From contig NZ_LHVO01000028.1 of assembly GCF_001269925.1 (NCBI RefSeq), forward strand, positions 248,001 to 312,000: a DNA stretch of 64,000 bases, read 5' to 3'. This document shows, piece after piece, positions 28,464 through 37,484 of the stretch. Within the stretch, counting starts at the first letter, position 1. Every line of letters starts with the position of its first letter. The translations under genes and the position numbers were made by a program. Source of the DNA: Pseudomonas sp. MIACH. Lineage in GTDB: Bacteria > Pseudomonadota > Gammaproteobacteria > Pseudomonadales > Pseudomonadaceae. The notes under the pieces are model-generated. The model made no database searches, was not told the origin of the DNA, and was given only the letters and a program-made list of their open reading frames with translations.

Positions 28464-29363
28464 TTAGAGGCGACTGGACAGTTCATCCAAAGCCGCATGC
28501 AACTCAGTGAACTGAAAAATGAAACCGGCGGCCATCAAGCGTTCGGGAATCGCCTTCTGCCCGCCCAGCAACAGCCCCGACAACTCGCCCAAGCCCACCT
28601 TTAACGCAAAGGCCGGCATCGGCATGAAGGCCGGGCGGTGCAGCACCTGGCCCAATGCCTTGGCGAACTCACGGTTACGCACCGGGTGCGGCGCGCAGGC
28701 ATTATAAGGACCGCTGGCGTCATCCTTGTGCAGAAGAAAATCAATCAGGGCGATTTGATCCTTGATATGTACCCACGGCATCCACTGCCGCCCCGTGCCG
28801 ATAGGCCCGCCCAGCGCGAGTTTGAACGGCAGCAGCAGGCGCGACAAAAAGCCGCCCTCGGCTGCCAGCACCAGGCCGGTACGCACCAGTACCACGCGGA
28901 TGCCCATGGCTTCGGCGCGCTGGGCGGTTTCTTCCCAGGCGATGCACAGCTGGCTGGGGAAATCGTCCTGCACCGGCCCGCTGGCCTCGGTCAGTTCGCG
29001 CTCGCCGCCGTCGCCATACCAGCCCACCGCCGAACCGGAAACCAACACCGCCGGCTTTTGCGCCAGGCCGTCGAGCCAGGCCAGCAGGGTCTCGGTCAAG
29101 CCGATGCGGCTGCTCCATAGCAGCGCCTTGCGTTTGTGGGTCCAGGGACGGTCAGCAATCGGCGCGCCGGCCAGGTTGACCACCGCGTCCACCGCGCCGG
29201 TCACGTCCTCCAGACGCCCAACACCCAGCACCGTCGCACCGCACAACCGAGCGACATCTTCAGGATAGCGACTCCACACCGTCAGGCGATGGCCTTGGGC
29301 AATCCAGTGTTGGCAGAGTTGGCGACCGATCAGGCCGGTACCGCCGGTCAGCAAAATATGCAT
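28464..29363 (-). CDS. TIGR01777-family NAD(P)-binding epimerase-like protein (YfcH type)
   Basis: The 299-residue protein starts MHILLTGGTGLIGRQLCQHW, a Rossmann NAD(P) motif. It carries VNLAGAPIADRPWTHKRK and GSAVGWYGDGGERELTE, and ends with the DUF1731 C-terminal domain (QKAIPERLMAAGFIFQF). This is the YfcH/TIGR01777 family, sometimes called a cell-division inhibitor SulA homologue, although it is unrelated in fold to SOS SulA. Biochemical role unknown. It is divergent from the FAD oxidoreductase at 29576. Confidence 0.9.
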   Translation of the reverse strand: MHILLTGGTGLIGRQLCQHWIAQGHRLTVWSRYPEDVARLCGATVLGVGRLEDVTGAVDAVVNLAGAPIADRPWTHKRKALLWSSRIGLTETLLAWLDGLAQKPAVLVSGSAVGWYGDGGERELTEASGPVQDDFPSQLCIAWEETAQRAEAMGIRVVLVRTGLVLAAEGGFLSRLLLPFKLALGGPIGTGRQWMPWVHIKDQIALIDFLLHKDDASGPYNACAPHPVRNREFAKALGQVLHRPAFMPMPAFALKVGLGELSGLLLGGQKAIPERLMAAGFIFQFTELHAALDELSSRL

Positions 29364-29434
29364 GGGACGCTCCTCATGTAACGTTCGCCGCCGATCACTG
29401 GTCTATTTTATAAGCAGGGATCAATTTGTAATCG

Positions 29435-29479
29435 GGCGTGACTTTTGTTTAAGCCTCATGGTTAACCATAGGTCACGCC
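29435..29479. promoter_or_regulatory. Nested inverted repeat in the divergent promoter region
   Basis: GGCGTGAC (29435–29442) and GTCACGCC (29472–29479) are exact inverted arms around position 29457; a smaller GGTTAACC palindrome lies between them. It is located between two divergent genes and could be an operator for an unidentified regulator. Confidence 0.4.
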
Positions 29480-29502
29480 AAGCGATCAGGTACGCCAAAA
29501 CT

Positions 29503-29526
29503 TATACCAAAAAACAATATTGTACA
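29503..29526 (+). promoter_or_regulatory. Likely LitR/PplR-type operator upstream of the FAD oxidoreductase gene
   Basis: TATACC, 12 bases, TGTACA. This fits the T(G/A)TACA-N12-TGTA(C/T)A pattern recalled for class II LitR regulators with one mismatch. It overlaps a possible promoter, TTGTAC (29520–29525), 17 bases, TAGTCT, and lies about 50 bases before the gene start. Confidence 0.6.
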
Positions 29527-29545
29527 GCTATTGGTGTCGGCGTAG

Positions 29546-30774
<1,229 letters not shown>

Positions 30775-30790
30775 TCTCTACGCAAATACC

Positions 30791-30814
30791 TGTACAAAAT
30801 ATTTGACTTGTACA
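30791..30814 (+). promoter_or_regulatory. LitR/PplR-type operator 1 (overlaps -35)
   Basis: Exact TGTACA-N12-TGTACA. It covers the -35 TTGACT (30803–30808) of the promoter of the DUF523 gene. Confidence 0.75.
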
Positions 30815-30830
30815 GCATCAAACCTATGAT
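30803..30830 (+). promoter_or_regulatory. Promoter of the DUF523–merR–phrB operon
   Basis: TTGACT, 16 bases, TATGAT. It is framed by two identical-type operators, one over the -35 and one just past the expected start of transcription, about 60 bases before the first gene. Confidence 0.7.
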
Positions 30831-30840
30831 GAGACTTAGT

Positions 30841-30864
30841 TGTACAGACTTTAGATTTTGTACA
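30841..30864 (+). promoter_or_regulatory. LitR/PplR-type operator 2 (downstream of -10)
   Basis: Second exact TGTACA-N12-TGTACA, 50 bases after the first and about 22 bases before the DUF523 start codon. The arrangement suits repression that is relieved by a signal, probably light. Confidence 0.75.
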
Positions 30865-30886
30865 GGATTCTCGCAGAGGTTTGGCC

Positions 30887-31852
30887 ATGCCCACCACACC
30901 GTCCATCAAGCCGAAGATTGGCATCAGCGCCTGCCTGCTGGGCGAGAACGTGCGTTTCAATGGTGGCCACAAGCAATCCCAGCTATGCAGCGAAATACTC
31001 GCCGAGTATTTCGACTTCGTACCGCTGTGCCCGGAAGTGGCGATCGGCCTGGGCATCCCCCGTGAAACCATTCGCCTGGTGGGCGATGCCGAACAGCCCC
31101 AGGCCGTCGGCACCGTACACCGTGAGCTGAATGTCACCGCGCCGCTGGACGCATACGGGCGCAAAATGGCCGCCGAACACACTGACCTGTGTGGCTACAT
31201 CTTCATGCAGAAGTCGCCGTCCTGCGGCCTGGAACGCGTCAAGGTCTATCGGGACAACGGCGCACCGGTGGAGGGCGGCGGACGCGGCATTTACGCCCAG
31301 GCGTTCTGTGCGCGCCACCCCAACCTGCCGGTGGAAGAAGACGGCCGCCTGAATGATCCGGTGCTACGGGAAAACTTCCTGACCCGCGTCTTCGTTTACG
31401 CCAGCTGGCAACAACTGCTGGCGGAGGGCCTGACCCGTCATCGCCTGCTGGCCTTCCATTCGCGCTACAAATACCTGTTGATGGCCCACAGCCCCGCGCA
31501 TTACAAAAACCTGGGCCACCAACTCGGCAGCATGGCCAAGCACGTCAACCTCGACGAGTTGGGCGCCTGCTATTTCAGCGACCTGATGACCGGCCTGAAA
31601 AAGTGCGCCACCCGCGGCACCCACACCAACGTGCTGCAACACATCAGCGGCTACCTCAAGCAAGCCATCAGCGCTGATGACAAACAGGAAATGCAAACGG
31701 TCATCGGCCAGTACCACCAGGGCATTGTGCCGCTGGTGGTGCCCTTGACCCTGCTCAAGCATCACTTTCGCCAACACCCGGACCGCTACATCGCGCAGCA
31801 GGCCTACTTGCAGCCGCATCCGGAAAATCTCAGCCTGCGTAATGCGATCTAG
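30887..31852 (+). CDS. DUF523 and DUF1722 domain protein (YbgA-type)
   Basis: The 321-residue protein has an N-terminal DUF523 domain with likely metal or cluster cysteines (ISACLLGENVRFNGGHK, PLCPEVAIGLGIPRE, FMQKSPSCGLERVKVY) and a C-terminal DUF1722/YbgA domain (FHSRYKYLLMAHSPAHYKNLG). It is often next to phrB, as in E. coli where ybgA precedes phr. The ATG has an AGAGG ribosome site; a TTG two codons earlier is less likely. It is the first gene of the operator-controlled operon with merR and phrB. Confidence 0.9.
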   Translation: MPTTPSIKPKIGISACLLGENVRFNGGHKQSQLCSEILAEYFDFVPLCPEVAIGLGIPRETIRLVGDAEQPQAVGTVHRELNVTAPLDAYGRKMAAEHTDLCGYIFMQKSPSCGLERVKVYRDNGAPVEGGGRGIYAQAFCARHPNLPVEEDGRLNDPVLRENFLTRVFVYASWQQLLAEGLTRHRLLAFHSRYKYLLMAHSPAHYKNLGHQLGSMAKHVNLDELGACYFSDLMTGLKKCATRGTHTNVLQHISGYLKQAISADDKQEMQTVIGQYHQGIVPLVVPLTLLKHHFRQHPDRYIAQQAYLQPHPENLSLRNAI

Positions 31853-31855
31853 ACC

Positions 31856-32797
31856 ATGAAAAGCCTCATGACAGCTGTCTTGCCAGACGAACCCGGCGCA
31901 GATATCGCCCAAGCCCTCGAAGACGGCTGGCTGCCGATTCGCGAAGTGGCGCGCCAGACCGGCGTCAACGCCGTGACCCTGCGCGCCTGGGAACGCCGTT
32001 ATGGCCTGATCGTGCCCCAGCGCACACCCAAGGGCCATCGGCTGTTCAACACCGACCATGTACAACGCATCCAGACCATCCTCACCTGGCTCAATCGCGG
32101 CGTGCCGGTCAGCCAGGTCAAAGGCTTGATCGACTCAGCCCAGGTCCTCCCCGATGCGGTGGAGAACGAGTGGCATGCCTTGCGTCAGAATTTGGTGCAG
32201 GCCGTCAGCGAATTGGCCGAGCGTCGGGTGGACGATGTGTTTAACCAAGCCATGGCGCTCTACCCGCCGCGCACCCTGTGCGAGCAACTGCTGCTGCCGC
32301 TGCTGCAGGAACTGGAGCAACGCTGGCAAGGCCAGTTTGGCGCGCAGATGGAGCGGGTGTTTTTCCTGTCCTGGCTGCGCAGCAAGTTTGGTGCACGCAT
32401 CTACCACAACAATCGCCAGTTGCACGGCGCGCCGCTGCTGCTGGTCAACCACTCAGACCTGCCCCTGGAGCCGCACCTGTGGCTCAGCGCCTGGCTGGCC
32501 AGCAGCGCCGATTGCCCGGTGGAAGTCTTCGACTGGCCGTTGCCCACCGGCGAGTTGGCCCTCGCGGCGGAACACCTGCAACCGCGCGCCGTGCTCCTGT
32601 ACTCGAGCAAGGCCCTGCAATTGCCGGCACTCACCAAGCTTCTGGCCGGAGTCAGCTGCGCCAAACTGATCGTCGGACCAACGGTATGCATCCACCAGGC
32701 CGAGCTCGCCGTATTAACCGATGACATCCCTGAATTGTTCGTGGCCGAAGACTCGTTGTCGGCCCACCAGCTCCTGATCCAGCGTGGACTTATTTAA
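31856..32797 (+). CDS. MerR-family regulator, probable class II LitR (PplR-like) light-response repressor
   Basis: The 313-residue protein has an N-terminal MerR helix-turn-helix (LPIREVARQTGVNAVTLRAWERRYG, RTPKGHRLFNTDHVQRI) and a C-terminal region shaped like a B12-dependent photoreceptor, but with no ExxH or DxHxxG cobalamin motif. In P. putida, class II LitR proteins (PplR1/2) of this type repress light genes in the dark and respond through a separate LOV protein. The gene lies between DUF523 and phrB, three bases after the former, and the operators in front suggest autoregulation. No LOV protein is encoded in the window. Confidence 0.82.
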   Translation: MKSLMTAVLPDEPGADIAQALEDGWLPIREVARQTGVNAVTLRAWERRYGLIVPQRTPKGHRLFNTDHVQRIQTILTWLNRGVPVSQVKGLIDSAQVLPDAVENEWHALRQNLVQAVSELAERRVDDVFNQAMALYPPRTLCEQLLLPLLQELEQRWQGQFGAQMERVFFLSWLRSKFGARIYHNNRQLHGAPLLLVNHSDLPLEPHLWLSAWLASSADCPVEVFDWPLPTGELALAAEHLQPRAVLLYSSKALQLPALTKLLAGVSCAKLIVGPTVCIHQAELAVLTDDIPELFVAEDSLSAHQLLIQRGLI

Positions 32798-34240
32798 ATG
32801 CACTTGATCTGGCTGCGCACCGACTTGCGCCTTCACGACAACACCGCCCTGGCCGCCGCCTGCCAGCGAGGCCCGGTGGCCGCCGTGTACCTGATCACTC
32901 CAGAGCAATGGCTGGCCCATGACGATGCGCCGTGCAAAGTGGATTTCTGGCTGCGCAACCTGCAGCACTTGAGCCAGGCCCTGGGCGCACTGAACATTCC
33001 CTTGCTGATCCGCCACGCTGCCACCTGGGACCAGGCCCCCGCCGTATTGAGCCAACTGTGCCGGGAACTGGCGGTGGAGTCGGTGCACGCCAACGAGGAA
33101 TACGGCATCCATGAAAGCCGTCGCGATGCCGCTGTCGCAAAGGCGCTGGAAGCCGGCGACGTAAGCTTCCACAGCTACCTGGATCAACTGCTCTTTCAAC
33201 CGGGCAGCGTGCTGACCAAGACCGGCACCTACTTCCAAGTGTTCAGCCAGTTCCGCAAGGTTTGCTACGCCCGCCTGCACAGCGCCCTGCCACGTTTGGT
33301 TGCAGCGCCCCAGGCCCAAGCCCCGCTCACGCTCAAGAGCGATGCGATTCCCCAGCAGGTCGAAGGCTTCGAACCACCCAGCGACACGTTACGTGCGCTG
33401 TGGCCCGCCGGCGAAGAAGAGGCCCGCCGCCGCCTCGACACCTTCGCCGACCAGCAGATCAGCTACTACAAAGACGAGCGCGACTTTCCGGCCAAACCCG
33501 GCACCAGCCAGCTCTCGGCGTACCTGGCCGCCGGCGTGGTTTCACCGCGCCAATGCCTGCACGCCGCCCTGCAAACCAACCAGGGCGAGTTCGAAAGCGG
33601 CGACATCGGCGCCATCACCTGGATCAACGAACTGCTCTGGCGTGAGTTCTACAAACACATTCTGGTCGGCTACCCACGGGTTTCCCGTCACCGCGCCTTC
33701 CGTCCCGAGACCGAAGCCTTGGTCTGGCGCGATGCGCCCAAGGACCTCGCCGCCTGGCAGCAGGCGCGCACCGGTCTGCCAATCATCGATGCCGCGATGC
33801 GCCAACTGCTGGAAACCGGCTGGATGCATAACCGCCTGCGCATGGTGGTGGCGATGTTCCTGACCAAGAACCTGTTGATCGACTGGCGCGAAGGCGAGCG
33901 CTTCTTCATGCGCCACCTGATCGACGGCGACCTGGCGGCCAACAACGGCGGCTGGCAATGGAGTTCATCCACCGGTACCGATTCGGCGCCGTATTTCCGG
34001 ATTTTCAGCCCGCTGAGCCAGTCGGAAAAATTCGACAGCGAAGGCGTGTTTATCAAGCACTGGCTGCCGGAGCTGGCCACACTGAACAAGAAGGAAGTAC
34101 ACAATCCGGAAACCGCTGGCGGCTTGTTTGGCGTGGCGGATTATCCACGCTCGATTGTCGACCTGAAAAAATCCCGCGAACGCGCCCTGGCGGCCTTTCG
34201 AAACCTGCCTTCACGCCAGGAGGTCGCCGAACATGAGTGA
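32798..34240 (+). CDS. phrB: Deoxyribodipyrimidine photolyase PhrB
   Basis: The 480-residue photolyase starts MHLIWLRTDLRLHDNTAL (antenna domain). The FAD domain carries WINELLWREFYKHIL, RTGLPIIDAAMRQLLETGWMHNRLRM and NGGWQWSSSTGTDSAPYFRI. It uses blue light to split cyclobutane pyrimidine dimers. The start directly abuts the merR stop, and the end overlaps the NTF2-like gene by eight bases. Length and motifs fit class I CPD photolyases. Confidence 0.96.
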   Translation: MHLIWLRTDLRLHDNTALAAACQRGPVAAVYLITPEQWLAHDDAPCKVDFWLRNLQHLSQALGALNIPLLIRHAATWDQAPAVLSQLCRELAVESVHANEEYGIHESRRDAAVAKALEAGDVSFHSYLDQLLFQPGSVLTKTGTYFQVFSQFRKVCYARLHSALPRLVAAPQAQAPLTLKSDAIPQQVEGFEPPSDTLRALWPAGEEEARRRLDTFADQQISYYKDERDFPAKPGTSQLSAYLAAGVVSPRQCLHAALQTNQGEFESGDIGAITWINELLWREFYKHILVGYPRVSRHRAFRPETEALVWRDAPKDLAAWQQARTGLPIIDAAMRQLLETGWMHNRLRMVVAMFLTKNLLIDWREGERFFMRHLIDGDLAANNGGWQWSSSTGTDSAPYFRIFSPLSQSEKFDSEGVFIKHWLPELATLNKKEVHNPETAGGLFGVADYPRSIVDLKKSRERALAAFRNLPSRQEVAEHE

Positions 34241-34655
34241 CTTCCTGCCCCGCTTCGCCCAGGCCTTTGCCTCGCTGGACAAGCACAATCTGCAGTTGCT
34301 CGACGGTCTCTACAGCAAGGACATCGCCTTCACCGACCCGCTGCATGAAATCCACGGCCTGACTGCACTGCACACGTACTTCGCCGAGCTGTACAGCAAC
34401 GTCAGCCAGCTGCGCTTCGACTTCCACGGTTTCGACCAGGTGGCCGAAGGCGAAGGTTACCTGCGCTGGAAAATGAGTTTCTGCCACCCGCGCCTGGGCA
34501 AGGGCAAGGTCATCCGCGTGGAGGGCTGCTCGCATTTGATGTGGCGTGACAAGGTGTACCGCCACCGCGATTACTTCGACGCCGGCGCCCTGTTGTACGA
34601 ACACCTTCCCGTGCTGGGCGGGATCGTCAGTTGGTTGAAAAGGAGAGTGGGATGA
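34233..34655 (+). CDS. NTF2-like (SnoaL-type) family protein
   Basis: The 140-residue protein has the SnoaL/NTF2 cone fold pattern: FAQAFASLDKHNLQLLDGLYSKDIAFTDPLHEI, then EGYLRWKMSFCHPRLGKGKVIRVEG and FDAGALLYEHLPVLGGIV. These small proteins bind or isomerise hydrophobic ligands; its role in this cluster is unknown. It overlaps phrB and the following SDR gene by 8 and 4 bases. The same gene is part of photolyase/cfa clusters in many proteobacteria. Confidence 0.85.
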   Translation: MSDFLPRFAQAFASLDKHNLQLLDGLYSKDIAFTDPLHEIHGLTALHTYFAELYSNVSQLRFDFHGFDQVAEGEGYLRWKMSFCHPRLGKGKVIRVEGCSHLMWRDKVYRHRDYFDAGALLYEHLPVLGGIVSWLKRRVG

Positions 34656-35434
34656 ACGCACTGCCGCCCCGTCGTTATTGGCTGACCGGTGCCAGCAGTG
34701 GCATCGGCGCCGCGCTGGCCGTGGAGTTGCTCAACAGCGGCGCCCACGTGGCCCTCAGTTCACGCACCAAAGGCCCGCTGGAAGCACTCGCCCAACGTTA
34801 CCCCGGCCAAGTGCTGGTGGTGGCCGGCGACCTGACCAACAGCCAGACCGTGCGCGAGATCGGTGAACACATCGGCGCGACCTGGGGTTCGGTCGACACC
34901 GTCATCCTCAACGCCGGCACCTGTGAATATGTGGACGCCAAGCAATTCGATTCCTCGATTATCGAACACGTGGTGCGCACCAACCTGTTGGCCAGCAGTT
35001 ACTGCATCGAAGCGGCGCTGCCGTTGTTGCGCGCCGGGCGCACGCCACACCTGGTGGGCGTCGCCAGCGCCGTGACCTACCTGCCGATGCCACGGGCCGA
35101 AGCGTATGGCGCGTCCAAGGCAGGGCTGCGCTACCTGTTCGAATCCCTGCGCATCAGCCTGTCGCCCGAGAACATCGACGTCACGGTGATCAGCCCAGGC
35201 TTCGTCGACACCCCACTCACCGAGCGCAATGACTTCCCGATGCCCCTGAGCTGGTCCGCCGACAAGGCTGCGCGGCATATCTTCGCCAAACTGGAAAAAC
35301 GCCCGCTGGAGATCGCCTTCCCCGCGCTGTTTATCGCCACGCTGTGGCCGCTGTCAAAACTGCCGAACCGCGCGCAATTGATCATCGGCAAACGCATGTT
35401 GCGCAGCCCGCCACCGAAAAAGGACGACCTGTGA
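34652..35434 (+). CDS. Short-chain dehydrogenase/reductase
   Basis: The 260-residue SDR has the cofactor motif WLTGASSGIGAALAVELL, NAGT, and the catalytic YGASKAG with an upstream Ser (GVASAVTYLPMPRAEAYGASK). Substrate unknown. The ATG, with a GGAG site just upstream, overlaps the previous gene. It is one of the conserved members of the phrB–SDR–flavoprotein–DUF1365–cfa set, suggesting a lipid-related reduction. Confidence 0.88.
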   Translation: MNALPPRRYWLTGASSGIGAALAVELLNSGAHVALSSRTKGPLEALAQRYPGQVLVVAGDLTNSQTVREIGEHIGATWGSVDTVILNAGTCEYVDAKQFDSSIIEHVVRTNLLASSYCIEAALPLLRAGRTPHLVGVASAVTYLPMPRAEAYGASKAGLRYLFESLRISLSPENIDVTVISPGFVDTPLTERNDFPMPLSWSADKAARHIFAKLEKRPLEIAFPALFIATLWPLSKLPNRAQLIIGKRMLRSPPPKKDDL

Positions 35435-36678
35435 AGATCGCCATTATCGGCAGCGGCATCGCCGGGCTGACCAGCGCCTACCTGCTCAGCCGCCGTCACG
35501 ACATCACACTGTTCGAGGCGGGCGACCGTATCGGCGGGCATACCCACACGGTCAACGTCACCGTCGAGGGCGCGCCCTATGCGGTGGATACGGGTTTCAT
35601 CGTGTTCAACGACTGGACCTACCCCAACTTCATCCGCTTGCTGGGGCAGATCGGCGTCACCTTCAAGCCCACCGAAATGAGCTTTTCGGTGTGCGACCAG
35701 AACAGCGGGTTCGAGTACAACGGCAACAACCTCAACAGCCTGTTTGCCCAGCGCCGCAATATTCTGTCGCCGGGCTTCTGGGGCATGCTGCGTGACATCC
35801 TGCGCTTCAATCGCCAGGCGCCGCTGGACCTGCAAGAACAGCGCATCAGCGCCGAGATGACCCTGGGCGACTACCTCGAAGCGGGGGGCTACGGGCCGCG
35901 GTTTATCCAGCACTACATCGTGCCGATGGGCGCGGCGATCTGGTCGATGTCCCTGGCGGACATGCTCAACTTTCCGCTGCAATTCTTTGTGCGCTTCTTC
36001 AAGAACCACGGCTTGCTCTCGGTGAACAACCGGCCGCAGTGGTGCGTGATCGAGGGCGGTTCCAGTCGTTATATCGAACCGCTGACCCGCAGCTTTCGCG
36101 AGCAGATTCGCCTCGACTGCCCCGTGCACCTGGTCGAGCGTGACGCTGAGGGGGCGATTATCCACAGCGCCGCCGGCACCGAAGCTTTCGACAAGGTGGT
36201 GTTTGCCTGCCACAGCGACCAGGCGCTGGCCTTGCTCGGTGACCCGAGCCAGGCCGAACAGGAGATCCTCGGCGCCCTGCCCTACGCCGACAATGACGTG
36301 GTACTGCACACCGACACCCGCCTGCTGCCCGAACGCAAACTGGCCTGGGCCAGCTGGAACTACCGGCTGAGCGGTGGCACACAGACCCAGGCTGCCGTCA
36401 CCTATGACATGAACATCCTGCAAGGCATCGACAGCGCCACCACCTTTTGCGTCAGCCTCAACCAGACGTCGATGATCAATCCGCTGAAGATCCTTGCGCG
36501 CTATACCTACGCCCACCCGCAATACAGCCTGGCCGCCGTGGCCGCACAAGCACGCTGGGAAGAACTGAACGGCACCCGACATACCTGGTATTGCGGTGCC
36601 TATTGGGCCAACGGTTTTCATGAAGACGGCGTGGTCAGCGCCCTGCGCGTGGCCGAAGCCTTTGGGGAAAGCCTGTGA
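35431..36678 (+). CDS. FAD-dependent amine-oxidase-like protein of the cfa cluster
   Basis: The 415-residue flavoprotein starts (GTG)KIAIIGSGIAGLTSAYLLS and has GDRIGGHTHTVNVTVEGAPY, VIEGGSSRYIEPLTR and ends with a flavin-binding CGAYWANGFHEDGVVSALRVAE. It belongs to the NAD/FAD-binding amine oxidase superfamily members usually placed beside DUF1365 and cyclopropane synthase genes. A role in modifying fatty acyl chains is an inference. The GTG overlaps the SDR stop by four bases. Confidence 0.88.
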   Translation: MKIAIIGSGIAGLTSAYLLSRRHDITLFEAGDRIGGHTHTVNVTVEGAPYAVDTGFIVFNDWTYPNFIRLLGQIGVTFKPTEMSFSVCDQNSGFEYNGNNLNSLFAQRRNILSPGFWGMLRDILRFNRQAPLDLQEQRISAEMTLGDYLEAGGYGPRFIQHYIVPMGAAIWSMSLADMLNFPLQFFVRFFKNHGLLSVNNRPQWCVIEGGSSRYIEPLTRSFREQIRLDCPVHLVERDAEGAIIHSAAGTEAFDKVVFACHSDQALALLGDPSQAEQEILGALPYADNDVVLHTDTRLLPERKLAWASWNYRLSGGTQTQAAVTYDMNILQGIDSATTFCVSLNQTSMINPLKILARYTYAHPQYSLAAVAAQARWEELNGTRHTWYCGAYWANGFHEDGVVSALRVAEAFGESL

Positions 36679-37484
36679 ACAGCGCCCTGTACAGCGGCTG
36701 GATCGCCCATCGGCGGTTTGCACCCAAGGCCCATGCCTTTCGCTACCGCATCGGCCTGCTGTACCTGGACCTCAGCGAACAAGACGAAGTGCTCGGGCTG
36801 TCGCCCCTGGCCGGTGCGAGTCGCCTGGCGCCCTTCGGCTTTCGCGAGCAGGACTACCTGCGTGAATTTACGCGTCACGGCATGAGTTTGACCGATGCCG
36901 TGCGCCAGGAAGTCGGCAAGGCCCTGGGGCATACACCCCTGGGCGTTATCTGCCTACTGACCCAGGCCCGCAGTTGGGGCCTGGCTTTTAATCCGGTGAG
37001 TTTCTTCTACTGCTTCGAGGCCGACGGACGACTGGCCGCGATCCTGTGCGAAGTCACCAACACCCCATGGCGCGAGCGCTATCACTATGTGCTGCCGGCC
37101 CAGGCCCTCGGCGCGGATGAACATCAGCACTTCGCCGTGGCCAAGGCGTTTCACGTGTCGCCGTTTTTGCCGCGTGACCTGGAATACCGCATGATCTTCA
37201 GCCCGCCCGCCACCAAGCTTGGCGTGCACATGGCCGATTGGCAGGGCGACGTGAAAGTCTTCGACGCCACCCTGAGCCTGCACAAGGAAGCGCTCAACCG
37301 CGCCAGCCTGCATCGTTACCTGTGGCGTTTTCCGTGGATGACCGCCAAGACCTGCCTGGCCATTTATTGGCAGGCCCTGCGCCTGTTGCTCAAGCGCACA
37401 CCGATTTTTTCCCATCAGGCCGCCGATGGCGCCTCTCGCACAGCAGTCGGGTACACCAAGGATCGCCGCCATGAAATCCCCTAG
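36675..37484 (+). CDS. DUF1365 family protein
   Basis: The 269-residue protein shows family wording: SALYSGWIAHRRFAPKAHAFRY, FNPVSFFYCFEADGRLAAILCEVTNTPWRERYHYVL and AKAFHVSPFLPRDLEYRMIF. DUF1365 is nearly always next to the amine-oxidase-like flavoprotein and cfa; its activity has not been shown. The GTG start overlaps the previous stop in GTGA; the end overlaps cfa by 14 bases. Confidence 0.9.
   Translation: MNSALYSGWIAHRRFAPKAHAFRYRIGLLYLDLSEQDEVLGLSPLAGASRLAPFGFREQDYLREFTRHGMSLTDAVRQEVGKALGHTPLGVICLLTQARSWGLAFNPVSFFYCFEADGRLAAILCEVTNTPWRERYHYVLPAQALGADEHQHFAVAKAFHVSPFLPRDLEYRMIFSPPATKLGVHMADWQGDVKVFDATLSLHKEALNRASLHRYLWRFPWMTAKTCLAIYWQALRLLLKRTPIFSHQAADGASRTAVGYTKDRRHEIP

Noticed and set aside
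29409..29432. TATAAG-N12-TGTAAT as a fourth light operator before the TIGR01777 gene
   Set aside because: Spacing is right, but both halves carry mismatches in an AT-rich stretch; kept only as a supporting remark for hemH.
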